DNA of 53,086 bases from Bacteroidaceae bacterium (GCA_024683455.1 JAIKYE010000013.1:1-53086), one strand, 5' to 3'; shown: positions 29,091 to 37,690, counted from the stretch's first letter. Notes: generated by a model not told the origin, from the sequence alone. Made by a program: numbers and translations.

Positions 29091-30509
29091 ATGAAACTCA
29101 AAAAACTTGCAGTAGCAACTGCACTTGCTATAAGCGCCGCCCCAGTGATGGCACAAAACTTTGAGGGAACGACTTACGATGAACGTATCGGTTATTCCAA
29201 CAACAACAACGAGGATAGCATCAAGATTGGCCGCCAGAACATTTCTCTGTTCCAGCAAAGTTTGGACACACAGAATTGGGCTGAAGCACGCATCAATCTT
29301 TTATGGTTGAAAAACAATGCGCCCTACGCTCTGAACGGCATATATACACAGGGTCCCCGCGTATATTACTTCCTGATTACAAATGAGGCAGATCAGGCAA
29401 AGAAACTTGAGTATTTTAATGAAATGATGGAGCTCTTTGACCTGCGCCAAAAAAATCTGGAGATACTGAACTCATTTTCCAAAATTAAAAACACCTTGGG
29501 AGATGTATTAAGCGTAAAGGCAGAATATTATAACTGGACTGCCCCCTACATTACAGGTTCAGGCTATACGCTGAACAAGTCCTACGACAATTACAGCAAG
29601 GCCATTAAGATGATAAACGAAAATGGCGGCCGTGAGATAGAAGGGACAGTACTGCAAAACTTCTATAGAGTCAGCGATGCAATGTACAAGAGTGCACCCA
29701 ACGCCTTGCGTGAACAGTATCTACAGGACTTTTTGGATAGTAAGGAAGCCTGCGAGAAGATGCTACAGCTTGCCAAGGAAGCCAAAGCTGAAGGGGATGA
29801 AGAGAAAGCAAATAAGTTGATTGCCAAGTATGACGACCCCTTGAAGGATATAGAAAAGATATTCACAGAGAGCGGTGCAGCAGACCACGATCAGATTATC
29901 GGTATATACACCAAGAAATTTGAGAGCTATAAGGGTGACATAGACAAGTTGAACAGCGCTATAAACCTGATGGCTCAGAACGACTGTGACGATGCAGACA
30001 TCTACTATCAGTACGCCGAGGCAGCTTATGCTATCGAACCCACCTTTAGAAGTGCCATTGGTTTAGCGCAGAAAGCACAGAAGGATGGCGAAATGCAAAA
30101 GATGCTTGACTACTACAACAAAGCATTGGAGTTGGCAAAGAGCGACGATGCACGCGGAGTTATCTGCTTAAACATTGCAAATGCACTGACCAAAAGCAAG
30201 CAGTTTACTGGTGCGCTGACATATGCCGAAAAGGCTATTGAGTACAACCCCGATCAGGCAGGTAAAGCTTGCCTGAAGATGGCAAACATCTACACACAGT
30301 TGGGACAGTATCCAAAAGCAATTGAATACTGTACAAAAGCATCTGAGGCAGACATTACAGTTAGCCTTGTTGCTGAACGTCTGAAAGCAAACATACAGAA
30401 GGCACAGGCTAACCAAGCTGCTAACGAGAAGGCACGTAAGGCTTACGATGACTTTATAGCAAGGCAGAAAGCCGAGGAGGCATTCTGGGGAAAGGGCGGC
30501 AAAAAATAG
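29091..30509 (+). CDS. Exported tetratricopeptide-repeat protein
   Basis: 472 residues with a Sec signal peptide (MKLKKLAVATALAISAAPVMAQ, cleavage after residue 21). The protein is almost wholly helical. TPR-like pairs occur at about residues 155-185 (SYDNYSKAIKMINENGG) and from 300 to 440 (AEAAYAIEPTFRSAIGLAQKAQ; LTYAEKAIEYNPDQAGKACL; YPKAIEYCTKASEADITV). The C-terminus is charged and ends WGKGGKK. Probably a soluble periplasmic scaffold. Monocistronic, with its own promoter and a strong terminator. Partner unknown. Confidence 0.85.
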   Translation: MKLKKLAVATALAISAAPVMAQNFEGTTYDERIGYSNNNNEDSIKIGRQNISLFQQSLDTQNWAEARINLLWLKNNAPYALNGIYTQGPRVYYFLITNEADQAKKLEYFNEMMELFDLRQKNLEILNSFSKIKNTLGDVLSVKAEYYNWTAPYITGSGYTLNKSYDNYSKAIKMINENGGREIEGTVLQNFYRVSDAMYKSAPNALREQYLQDFLDSKEACEKMLQLAKEAKAEGDEEKANKLIAKYDDPLKDIEKIFTESGAADHDQIIGIYTKKFESYKGDIDKLNSAINLMAQNDCDDADIYYQYAEAAYAIEPTFRSAIGLAQKAQKDGEMQKMLDYYNKALELAKSDDARGVICLNIANALTKSKQFTGALTYAEKAIEYNPDQAGKACLKMANIYTQLGQYPKAIEYCTKASEADITVSLVAERLKANIQKAQANQAANEKARKAYDDFIARQKAEEAFWGKGGKK

Positions 30510-30523
30510 GGAAAATAGTTTAT

Positions 30524-30570
30524 AATAAAAGAGGTGTTTGTAAACAATAATACATCACCTCTTTTTATTG
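30524..30570 (+). terminator. Terminator after the TPR gene
   Basis: AATAAAAGAGGTG pairs with CACCTCTTTTTATT around a loop of about 19 nt; the second arm is itself T-rich. Confidence 0.88.
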
Positions 30571-30728
30571 TAAATTCCTACGACATGGATATAAAATCGG
30601 AAAATAAAACCAATGAGAATTTCGATAACGTATTTTCCGCATCAAACAAACACAAAAAACTAGACAAATCAATTGTTAAAATTGATAAAATAAAACAAAC
30701 TGATAAATAATAGTTAAAATATTTATTA

Positions 30729-30736
30729 TAACTTTA
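30729..30736 (+). promoter_or_regulatory. Probable -7 box of the keto-sugar/Tat operon (TAACTTTA)
   Basis: TAACTTTA, one base off consensus, 59 bp before the ATG at 30795. The interval 30571-30728 is A/T-rich and otherwise featureless. Confidence 0.45.
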
Positions 30737-30794
30737 CAACGGAAAGCAGGTTTAAGAACCGTTTTTGCGCTTAAAAACCGCTTACAAGGAACAA

Positions 30795-31865
30795 ATGACT
30801 CGTGTAAAAATAGGAATTATCGGATTGGGGCGAATGGGTAGAAAGCATCTGAGAGAACTCGTTGCATGCGATTTTTGGGATGTAAAATATGTATGTGATA
30901 TCGACCCAGACAAAGCAGAATATTCAAAAGAAATAGCCCCCAACGCCATCTTTACAGTAGATGAAGATGAGATTTTCTTGGATCCAGAAGTAGAATGTAT
31001 TGGACTTTATGCACTTGCCGACAGCCGACCAGGAAGAATAAAGAAAGCTATTAAATACGGTAAGCATGTGATATGCGAGAAACCACTTGCATACAAATTG
31101 GAGGATGAAAGAGAATTGGTTGATCTGTCAAAAACTTCAAACAAGATATGTACCGTAAACCTGTACCTAAGAAATGCTTGGTACACTAAGGAGATAAAGG
31201 AATTCATAAAAAGTGGAGAAATAGGCGACGTTGCCATTATCAGAATATGCCACATGACTCCAGGACTTTCTCCTGGCGAAGGACATGAATACGAAGGCCC
31301 CTCTTTCCACGACTGCGGAATGCATTATGTAGATATAGCGCGTTATTACGCCGATTCAGAATATAAGACAGGTCATGCCCAGGCTATACGCATGTGGGAC
31401 TATAAGGATCCATGGTGGCTCCAGTGTCACGGAACCTTTGAGAATGGTATCGTATATGATATCACCCAAGGATTTGTTTACGGACAGCTAGCAAAAGACC
31501 AAACACATAATTCATACACTGAAATTATTGGCAGCAAAGGCTTTGTGAGGATGCACCATGATTTCAAGACAGCTGTTGTTGAGAAACATGGCGAACATAT
31601 AACCGAGGTGGTAGAAAAGCCATACGGAGACAAAAATATTGACCGTCTCTGCTATCTCATGGGCGAAGCAATACTTACTGGCGAAAGGCCCAAAAACCTT
31701 CCCAAGTTTGAAGATGCCTACATTGCTTCGGAATATGCTTGGAAGATGCTTGAAGATGCCAAGACGCACGATATGCCGTCAAAGGGTACACATGAAGAGT
31801 TGGAGCAGATCCATTTCCGCAGAGCACATATGACCAACGGCTACGGCTTACTAAACCAGAAATAA
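30795..31865 (+). CDS. Cytosolic Gfo/Idh/MocA-family oxidoreductase
   Basis: A 356-residue NAD(P)-dependent sugar dehydrogenase of the Gfo/Idh/MocA family. I take the ATG at 30795, since the longest frame starts from a TTG inside the leader. The Rossmann motif is GIIGLGRMGRKH (residues 6-17), the family signature is HVICEKPLAY, and FHDCGMHYVDIARY holds the catalytic His region. No signal peptide, so it is cytosolic, unlike its relative at 32137. First gene of the operon with tatA, a Tat-exported family member, a DUF1080 protein, a sugar-isomerase fold protein and tatC. A plausible role is the cytoplasmic redox step on a keto-sugar made outside; this is inference. Confidence 0.9.
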   Translation: MTRVKIGIIGLGRMGRKHLRELVACDFWDVKYVCDIDPDKAEYSKEIAPNAIFTVDEDEIFLDPEVECIGLYALADSRPGRIKKAIKYGKHVICEKPLAYKLEDERELVDLSKTSNKICTVNLYLRNAWYTKEIKEFIKSGEIGDVAIIRICHMTPGLSPGEGHEYEGPSFHDCGMHYVDIARYYADSEYKTGHAQAIRMWDYKDPWWLQCHGTFENGIVYDITQGFVYGQLAKDQTHNSYTEIIGSKGFVRMHHDFKTAVVEKHGEHITEVVEKPYGDKNIDRLCYLMGEAILTGERPKNLPKFEDAYIASEYAWKMLEDAKTHDMPSKGTHEELEQIHFRRAHMTNGYGLLNQK

Positions 31866-31885
31866 AACTAATAACATTATATATT

Positions 31886-32101
31886 ATGACACAATTATTA
31901 TTTTTTGGAAATCTAGGAACAGGAGAGATTATTATCATTGCTTTGGTAGTACTGCTACTATTCGGAGGCAAAAAGATTCCTGAACTTATGCATGGTGTTG
32001 GTAAAGGCGTTAGAAGTTTCAAGTCTGGCATGAATGAAATTGAAAAAGAGATCAATGCCGAGGTTGACACAAAAGAAGTAGAAAAGAAAGAAGAGAAATA
32101 A
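31886..32101 (+). CDS. tatA: Twin-arginine translocase subunit TatA/TatE
   Basis: 71 residues: one N-terminal membrane helix (LFFGNLGTGEIIIIALVVLLLFG), the hinge GGKKIPELMHGVGKGVRSFK (amphipathic helix), and an acidic/basic tail rich in Glu and Lys. TatA forms the pore that TatC recruits to export folded proteins with RR signal peptides. Bacteroidetes have no separate TatB, so this protein should serve both roles. It lies between the two Gfo/Idh/MocA genes, 35 bp before a gene with an unmistakable Tat signal. Confidence 0.95.
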   Translation: MTQLLFFGNLGTGEIIIIALVVLLLFGGKKIPELMHGVGKGVRSFKSGMNEIEKEINAEVDTKEVEKKEEK

Positions 32102-32136
32102 ACATTCAATAATAACCCTAAAAAAACGACAACAGT

Positions 32137-33663
32137 ATGAAAGAAATGTCAAGAAGGTCTTTCCTGAAGGCTGGAACCGCTGCAACCGCAGCGTTGGCTT
32201 TGACTCCCAGTGATTTACTGGCAAAGGCTAAAGCAAGTAAAAAGAACGTTAAAACCGGTAAGATTAAACTCTTAGGCGTTGGTGTTGGTGGACGCGGACA
32301 CGCTGATATCAATGGTGTTACATACAAGGGTAAGGGCGAAATCTATGATGATATCGAGTTCATCGGTATGTGCGATGTCGACTTCAAGTACGCCAAGGGT
32401 GTTTTGGACGAGTACCAGAAGCTCTTCCCCAATATGAAGAGATATAACGACTACAAGAAGATGTATGCAGAGTTGCTGGATCAGGCTGATGCTGTTATCT
32501 GCGGAACCGCAGACCACACTCATGCTATCATCTGTGCTGAGGCTCTGGCCGCTGGCAAGCATGTTTATTGCGAGAAGCCTCTGACTCGTACCGTTTACGA
32601 ATCTCGTTTGCTCACCAAGTTGGCTAAGAAGGCTGGTGTTGCTACACAGATGGGTAACCAGGGTTCAAGTGGCGAGGGCGTAAACCTCGTTTGTGAGTGG
32701 ATTTGGAACGGAGAAATTGGTGAGGTAACACGTGTTGATGCTTTCACAGACCGTCCTATTTGGCCACAGGGTTTGGAGCGTCCTACAGAGGTACACGAAA
32801 TCCCCAGCACACTGAACTGGGATGCCTTCATTGGTCCCGCACCTAAGCGTCCTTACAACTCTATCTATCACCCCTGGAACTTCCGTGGATGGTGGGACTT
32901 TGGTACTGGCGCTCTGGGTGATATGGCTTGCCATATTCTGCACCCCGTATTCAAGGCATTGGATTTGGGTTATCCCATCCATGCAGAGGGTAGCTCTACC
33001 CCACTTATGTCTGACTGCTGCCCCAGCGCTCAGGTTGTTAAACTGACTTATCCCGCTCGTCCCAACCGTCCTAAGGTAGCTATGCCTGAAGTTGTTGTAA
33101 CATGGAGCGATGGTGGTATTCTCCCATACCGTCCAGAAGGTCTAGCCATTGGCAAGAACTTGAACATCAGCGGTGGTGGTGCCATCTTCTACGGTACTAA
33201 GGACATTCTGGTTGTTGGTTGCTATGGTGAAAAGCCTTATTTGGTAAGCGGTCGTGTTCCCAACGCTCCCAAGGTATGCCGTCGTGTAACTGAAAGCCAT
33301 CAGCGTGACTGGATCCGTGCTATCAAGGAAATCCGTGCAGGTAAGCAGGATTGGACAAAGACAGCATCAGACTTCAGCGAAGCTGGTCCATTCAACGAGA
33401 TGGTTGCAATGGGTGTAGTTGCCACACGTCTGCAGGGCTTGAATCAGGTTCTCGACTGGGATGGTGAGAACATGCAGTTCACCAACATCCCCGAGAAGGC
33501 TACCGTTCAGTCAATGCTTAAGGACGGATTCTCTATCCATGACGGACATCCTACATTCGACAAGAAGTGGACAGATCCCGTCAATGCACGTGAATTCGCG
33601 GCTGAGCTGATTAAGCCTAAATATCAGAATGGTTATGTTCTGCCAGAACTGCCACAGGATTAA
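32137..33663 (+). CDS. Tat-exported Gfo/Idh/MocA-family oxidoreductase
   Basis: 508 residues with a twin-arginine signal peptide: SRRSFLK at residues 5-11 (Arg6, Arg7), then a mildly hydrophobic Ala/Thr stretch (AGTAATAALALTP). The nucleotide-binding loop is LLGVGVGGRGHAD, the signature is HVYCEKPLTR, and GDMACHILHP is in the catalytic region. Tat export implies that NAD(P) is bound in the cytoplasm before transport, as in the glucose-fructose oxidoreductase of Zymomonas. It uses strongly biased codons (CGT, GGT, GTT, GCT), so high expression is likely. With the DUF1080 and isomerase-fold genes downstream, it probably oxidises a glycoside at C3 in the periplasm. Confidence 0.93.
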   Translation: MKEMSRRSFLKAGTAATAALALTPSDLLAKAKASKKNVKTGKIKLLGVGVGGRGHADINGVTYKGKGEIYDDIEFIGMCDVDFKYAKGVLDEYQKLFPNMKRYNDYKKMYAELLDQADAVICGTADHTHAIICAEALAAGKHVYCEKPLTRTVYESRLLTKLAKKAGVATQMGNQGSSGEGVNLVCEWIWNGEIGEVTRVDAFTDRPIWPQGLERPTEVHEIPSTLNWDAFIGPAPKRPYNSIYHPWNFRGWWDFGTGALGDMACHILHPVFKALDLGYPIHAEGSSTPLMSDCCPSAQVVKLTYPARPNRPKVAMPEVVVTWSDGGILPYRPEGLAIGKNLNISGGGAIFYGTKDILVVGCYGEKPYLVSGRVPNAPKVCRRVTESHQRDWIRAIKEIRAGKQDWTKTASDFSEAGPFNEMVAMGVVATRLQGLNQVLDWDGENMQFTNIPEKATVQSMLKDGFSIHDGHPTFDKKWTDPVNAREFAAELIKPKYQNGYVLPELPQD

Positions 33664-33695
33664 TACGATAAGATAGTATTTAATGAATAACATGG

Positions 33696-33730
33696 CAATT
33701 AGAGACATCCTTAGTGAGTGTCTCTAATTG
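33696..33730 (+). promoter_or_regulatory. Intra-operon hairpin before the DUF1080 gene
   Basis: A perfect 12-bp stem, CAATTAGAGACA with TGTCTCTAATTG, around an 11-nt loop, followed by only a weak T-rich stretch (TCTTTAATTC). It sits in the 104-bp gap inside the operon and may be a partial terminator or an mRNA-stabilising 3' structure for the oxidoreductase transcript. Confidence 0.7.
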
Positions 33731-33767
33731 TCTTTAATTCTATATTCACAAGAAAGTTATTAAAGCA

Positions 33768-34631
33768 ATGAAAATCAAGAATATATTAACAGCCGCCTCT
33801 CTGATGGCTGCATTTACAGCATCAGCGCAGAGCATGCAATACGTTATTGTCCAGAACCCCGAAGTTGAACTTAGTTCACTGAAGACCGACAAAGATGGAT
33901 ACTACGTTTTGTTTGATGGAACTAGCCTCGATGGTTGGAGAGGATATGGCAAGGATCACATCCCCAGCAAGTGGAACATTCAGGATGGTGCGTTGCATTT
34001 TAACGGACGCGGCCGGGGCGAAGGTGGAGACATAATCTTCACACGTCGTTTCAAGAACTTCGTATTTGAAGTAGAATGGAAGATTGCCGAGGGTGGTAAC
34101 TCTGGAATTTTCTATCTAAGTAAGGAAACTGCCACAATAGAGGGACCTCGTCAGGAGACGAAGGAACTGAGCGATGGCCCCATTAAGGCCACAATTACAG
34201 TTCAGAAGGATGCAAAACTGAACTACCAGCCCATCTACATCTCTTGTCCCGAATGTCAGGTTTTGGATAACGAGCGTCATCCTGATGCAAAATTAGGTGC
34301 AACTCTAGGTATCCGTCAGTCAACCTCATTGTACGACATGATTGTTGCTAAGCCTCAGAACGCTAATCCTGCTGGTCAATGGAACAAGATAAAGATTGTT
34401 GTTAAGAATGGTAAGGTTACCCATTACCAGAATGGTGTCAAAGTGCTCAGCTACACATTGGCAGACAAATCATGGGTGGACTTGCTGCAGACATCTAAGT
34501 TCAGCCAGAAGAACTGGCCCCTCGCATTCGAAATAATGAAGGATTGCGGAAAGGAACCCGGATACTTCGGTTTTCAGGATCATGGAGACGAGGTATGGTA
34601 TCGTAACATCCGCGTAAAAATATTAAAGTAA
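33768..34631 (+). CDS. DUF1080 (3-keto-disaccharide hydrolase-like) exported protein
   Basis: 287 residues with a Sec signal peptide (MKIKNILTAASLMAAFTASA). The mature protein has the concanavalin-like beta-sandwich of DUF1080: GYYVLFDGTSLDGWRGYG, then NIQDGALHFNGRG, DIIFTRRFKNFVFEVEWKI, GGNSGIFY, QWNKIKIVVKNGKVTHYQNG and EPGYFGFQDHGDEVWYRNIRV. Members of this family have been linked to cleavage of 3-keto-glycosides. It is exported by Sec while its neighbour uses Tat, placing both in the periplasm. Codon use is biased as in the preceding gene. Confidence 0.9.
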   Translation: MKIKNILTAASLMAAFTASAQSMQYVIVQNPEVELSSLKTDKDGYYVLFDGTSLDGWRGYGKDHIPSKWNIQDGALHFNGRGRGEGGDIIFTRRFKNFVFEVEWKIAEGGNSGIFYLSKETATIEGPRQETKELSDGPIKATITVQKDAKLNYQPIYISCPECQVLDNERHPDAKLGATLGIRQSTSLYDMIVAKPQNANPAGQWNKIKIVVKNGKVTHYQNGVKVLSYTLADKSWVDLLQTSKFSQKNWPLAFEIMKDCGKEPGYFGFQDHGDEVWYRNIRVKILK

Positions 34632-34647
34632 TAAATAATAATCAAAC

Positions 34648-35535
34648 ATGAAAAAGGTATTTTCTTTTGCATTAATGTTGTTGGTGGCTCTTTCTATGAG
34701 CCTAAGTGCAGAGGCAAAGAAGAAGGATATCGCCTTTCAGATGTACTCTGTACGTAGCCTTATTGGTGATCCTGGCAAGTATGCGCAGAATCACGAGAAG
34801 ACATTGAAGGAACTAGCCAAGATGGGATTTACAGCTATCGAGGCAGCTAATTACGACAATGGTAAACTGTACGGTGTTACTCCCGAGCAGTTCAAGGCTG
34901 ACATTGAGGCTGCCGGCATGAAGGTGCTTTCAAGCCACGTAGGACACAACCTCAACGGTGAGGAACTGAAGTCCGGAAATTTTGACAATGCCCTCAAATG
35001 GTGGGCTCAGTGTATTGATGCACACAAGCGTGCCGGCATGCAGTACATCGTAAACCCTGGAGTAAACTATCCCAAGAACTTGGCAGAGGCTGACGTTATC
35101 TGTAAATACCTGAACAAGGTTGGTGAAATGGTGAATGCTGCCGGAATGAAGTTCGGCTACCACAACCATTCACATGAGTTCGGCAAGGTAGAAGGTAAGG
35201 TGTGGTATGACTACATGGTTGAGCATACAGATGCTGACAAGGTCTTCTTTGAGATGGATGTATATTGGGCAGTACGCGGTCAAGTGAGTCCTGTTGAGTA
35301 CTTCAACAAGTATCCTGGTCGTTTTACCCTGCTTCACATCAAAGACCACAAGGAATTCGGCGAGAGTGGAATGGTAGGATTTGATGCTATCTTCAATAAT
35401 GCAGACAAGGCAGGCTTGAAGAATTTGGTTGTAGAGTTGGAAGGAAGCAACAGACCCAACATCCTGGATGGTATGAAGGTATGTGCAGACTATCTGAAGG
35501 CCGCAAAGTTTGTAAAGCCCTCATACGCTAAATAA
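34648..35535 (+). CDS. Exported sugar phosphate isomerase/epimerase-like TIM barrel
   Basis: 295 residues with a Sec signal peptide (about residues 1-23, ending SLSAEA). The mature protein is a xylose-isomerase-like (AP endonuclease 2 fold) barrel: IAFQMYSVRSLI, MGFTAIEAANYD, VLSSHVGHNL, FGYHNHSHEF, DKVFFEMDVYWAV, LLHIKDHKEF and LVVELEGS, with Glu/His/Asp metal ligands at the strand ends. In known 3-keto-glycoside systems such proteins act as lyases or isomerases on the keto sugar; the precise reaction here is not shown. It is 16 bp after the DUF1080 gene. Confidence 0.9.
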   Translation: MKKVFSFALMLLVALSMSLSAEAKKKDIAFQMYSVRSLIGDPGKYAQNHEKTLKELAKMGFTAIEAANYDNGKLYGVTPEQFKADIEAAGMKVLSSHVGHNLNGEELKSGNFDNALKWWAQCIDAHKRAGMQYIVNPGVNYPKNLAEADVICKYLNKVGEMVNAAGMKFGYHNHSHEFGKVEGKVWYDYMVEHTDADKVFFEMDVYWAVRGQVSPVEYFNKYPGRFTLLHIKDHKEFGESGMVGFDAIFNNADKAGLKNLVVELEGSNRPNILDGMKVCADYLKAAKFVKPSYAK

Positions 35536-35551
35536 TAATATAATGTAATAC

Positions 35552-35590
35552 AATTATGGGTTATGGGCTAATAAACCCGTAACCCATAAT
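35552..35590 (+). repeat. Heptamer-periodic palindrome before tatC
   Basis: Arms 35552-35567 and 35575-35590 pair over 16 nt with one mismatch: AAT-TATGGGT-TATGGG against CCC-GTAACCC-ATAATT. Each arm is built of 7-nt units (TTATGGG twice; CCCGTAA, CCCATAA). It lies in the 72-bp gap before tatC and could dampen tatC transcription relative to the upstream genes. Confidence 0.8.
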
Positions 35591-35607
35591 TTTCTGAATA
35601 TAAAATT

Positions 35608-36423
35608 ATGCAAGAAGAAAAAGAAGTCATACAGGCTGGGAACACCGAGGAAGAAGAATTAAATGAAGGTATGTCGTTTTGGGATCACCTCGAAGTATTG
35701 CGTTGGGCATTATTTCGGTCGGCATGCGTTTTACTTGTTTGTTTAATCGGTACGTTTACCGCCCTGCCCCATATCTTTGACAACTTTATTCTTGCTGCTA
35801 CCAGCAATGATTTCTTTGTATACCGGTGGCTAAGCAAGGTTAGTCACGGCATGATATCATTCAGCCCCGACTTTAATGTTCAGATTATCAACATCAACGT
35901 TGCCAGTCAGTTCATGACACATATTCAGACGTCCATCTCTCTGGCAGCCGTTATTGCTTTCCCCTATTTTATTTGGGAAATATGGAAATTCATAGAGCCG
36001 GCACTTTATGAGAGCGAGATAAAGCATATCCGCCCAGCCTTTATGGGTGGTACACTTATGTTTTATCTGGGTTGTGCTGTAGGCTATTTCCTTGTATTTC
36101 CCTTTACATTCCGATTCTTGATGGAATATGAGCTCAGCCCCAGCATCCAGAATCAAATAAACCTGTCTTCTTACATTGGAAATTTCACTATGCTAATCCT
36201 GGTTATGGGCATAGTGTTTGAAATGCCATTGTTAGCTTGGCTATTCTCCCAGTTTGGGATACTTACAAAAGGATTTCTGCGTCAATACCGTAAACATGCC
36301 ACAGTGATATTATTGGTTGCTGCTGCCATAATAACACCCAGTGGAGATCCGTTTACGCTAATGTTGGTGTTTGTTCCTCTGTTCCTTTTGTATGAGATGT
36401 CCATAATGGTCATCAAGAAATAG
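35608..36423 (+). CDS. tatC: Twin-arginine translocase subunit TatC
   Basis: 271 residues with six predicted membrane helices. Family marks are the N-terminal SFWDHLEVLRWALFRS (the conserved EL/V-R region that binds the RR signal), PYFIWEIWKFIEPALYESE at helix 2-3, FMGGTLMFYLGCAVGYFLVFPF, and a C-terminal IITPSGDPFTLMLVFVPLFLLYE. The first loop (residues 50-95) is longer than in E. coli, which is common in Bacteroidetes. Last gene of the operon with the Tat-dependent oxidoreductase; separated from tatA by three genes instead of being adjacent. Confidence 0.97.
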   Translation: MQEEKEVIQAGNTEEEELNEGMSFWDHLEVLRWALFRSACVLLVCLIGTFTALPHIFDNFILAATSNDFFVYRWLSKVSHGMISFSPDFNVQIININVASQFMTHIQTSISLAAVIAFPYFIWEIWKFIEPALYESEIKHIRPAFMGGTLMFYLGCAVGYFLVFPFTFRFLMEYELSPSIQNQINLSSYIGNFTMLILVMGIVFEMPLLAWLFSQFGILTKGFLRQYRKHATVILLVAAAIITPSGDPFTLMLVFVPLFLLYEMSIMVIKK

Positions 36424-36461
36424 ACATCCCACACAAAAGGCAGAGTTTAGATCATCATTCT

Positions 36462-37157
36462 TTAGTCATTATTCTTAGCTGCAGCCTGATTAATATTAAT
36501 CAGGTTGGTAACGCCACCGCATTTCAGTTCGAATACTGTAGCACGAGCATTCTCTGTGTTGTTAGGCTCTATGGTCAATGTCACCTTGCTCTTACCAGCC
36601 TCACCCTCAGATTGATCTATGGTAGCCCAAGTCTGGTCCGCATTTTCAGCATAATTCAGTGTCCAAGGCTTTGACACGTTGAAACAGATACTATCCAATG
36701 TAGAAGTAGCTGTAACGTCCAAATCGAATGACACAGAATCTCTTGTCTCGGTTTGACCGGGAGCCGGATGATTAATGTTCAAGCAGCCAAGCTGATAGAA
36801 TACTGCAGCAGAATTGTAATAGCTGCTAATCTTCACAGAACCCACACGTGTTATACCAGTTGTGTTTGGATCGAAAGATACAAATGATTTGAACGTATAA
36901 AGCTTTGTATAGTCATATTTAACATCGTATGATTCACCGGCTGTTATCTTAATCCAATCAACCATTGGTTCCATATAATAGCTGTCAAAAGACTCAAATA
37001 TAATGGAGTCATTGTCCTGTTCGGCATACAAAACGCCGTCAATTGCGGAATAATAAGGATGAACAATACTCAAAACATGATTTTCCGGATCTTTGTTACA
37101 AGAGGCAAACAATAAAAGAGCACCAGCGATAGCACCCAGTGAATAAGCTTTTTTCAT
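36462..37157 (-). CDS. BACON-domain lipoprotein
   Basis: From the ATG at 37157 the protein has 231 residues and a clear lipobox (MKKAYSLGAIAGALLLFASC, Cys20). The longest frame (to 37253) runs through a minus-strand promoter and is rejected. The C-terminal part (about 150-228) is a BACON domain, an all-beta module thought to bind mucin or carbohydrate (TWATIDQSEGEAGKSKVTLT, then FELKCGGVTNLININQA). The middle is also beta-rich, so a second degenerate Ig-like domain is likely. Probably surface or outer-membrane anchored. Convergent with tatC, 38 bp apart, with no obvious hairpin between. Confidence 0.87.
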   Translation of the reverse strand: MKKAYSLGAIAGALLLFASCNKDPENHVLSIVHPYYSAIDGVLYAEQDNDSIIFESFDSYYMEPMVDWIKITAGESYDVKYDYTKLYTFKSFVSFDPNTTGITRVGSVKISSYYNSAAVFYQLGCLNINHPAPGQTETRDSVSFDLDVTATSTLDSICFNVSKPWTLNYAENADQTWATIDQSEGEAGKSKVTLTIEPNNTENARATVFELKCGGVTNLININQAAAKNND

Positions 37158-37190
37158 CATTTCTGTTATTTGTTTTGTTGTTTTGACATG

Positions 37191-37198
37191 CAAAGTTA
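37191..37198 (-). promoter_or_regulatory. -7 box of the BACON lipoprotein gene (TAACTTTG)
   Basis: Minus-strand TAACTTTG, 33 bp before the ATG at 37157; it decides that start. Confidence 0.65.
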
Positions 37199-37261
37199 TT
37201 GTTTTTCGTTGTAAGAGCAAAAACATTTTATCACAATTAATTGTGTTTAACAAAAAATGTT

Positions 37262-37269
37262 TATCTTTG
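37262..37269 (+). promoter_or_regulatory. -7 box of the 118-aa gene (TATCTTTG)
   Basis: TATCTTTG ends only 5 bp before the ATG at 37275. It makes the upstream ATG at 37257 impossible and predicts a leaderless mRNA. Confidence 0.65.
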
Positions 37270-37274
37270 TCATC

Positions 37275-37631
37275 ATGAACAATATATACTACAGAGATAT
37301 CATAGAGCTACTTCTCCCCCATGGTCAGGAAGGTTTGAAGTTGTCATGTATTGTTAGACATCTCTACAACCAGCATGTAGATATGTTTAACAAGAACATC
37401 CATTATGAGGATCTCTACAAAACTGTTGGCATGTTTCTGTGGAAGCAGTCGCAGAAGCGAGAATCACCTTTCAAGCATAACTCCTACGGAGTGTATGCCA
37501 TAAAGCCCGATGTAGCAGTCCAGCTTGACCTCTTCTGGGATTTGCCAGAGGAAGAGCCTGACAACGAACAGGACAAAGAATGTAAAACACCCAAGAACAA
37601 GGTGGTCCAAACTGTCCTTTTCAAGCACTAA
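37275..37631 (+). CDS. Winged-helix-like small protein (118 aa)
   Basis: Not firmly recognised. The start is the ATG at 37275, directly after a -7 box. The sequence IIELLLPHGQEGLKLSCIVRHLY, a second helix with YEDLYKTVGMFLWKQSQKR, and a wing-like SPFKHNSYGVYAIKPDVA resemble the HARE-HTH type of winged helix (helix, helix, then a beta wing ending in Gly-x-Tyr-x-Ile). The C-terminal 35 residues are acidic, then basic (EEEPDNEQDKECKTPKNK), and look disordered. It could be a small DNA-associated protein, but no function is shown. Divergent from the BACON gene; followed by a hairpin. Confidence 0.65.
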   Translation: MNNIYYRDIIELLLPHGQEGLKLSCIVRHLYNQHVDMFNKNIHYEDLYKTVGMFLWKQSQKRESPFKHNSYGVYAIKPDVAVQLDLFWDLPEEEPDNEQDKECKTPKNKVVQTVLFKH

Positions 37632-37690
37632 ATATTAGTTGCAGTTATACAAAAGTTACTTGGGTTTCGTATGGAGTCTGAATTCAAAGT

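Noticed and set aside
37158..37253. N-terminal extension of the BACON lipoprotein
   Set aside because: It runs through a TAACTTTG promoter and would bury the lipoprotein signal 32 residues inside the protein.
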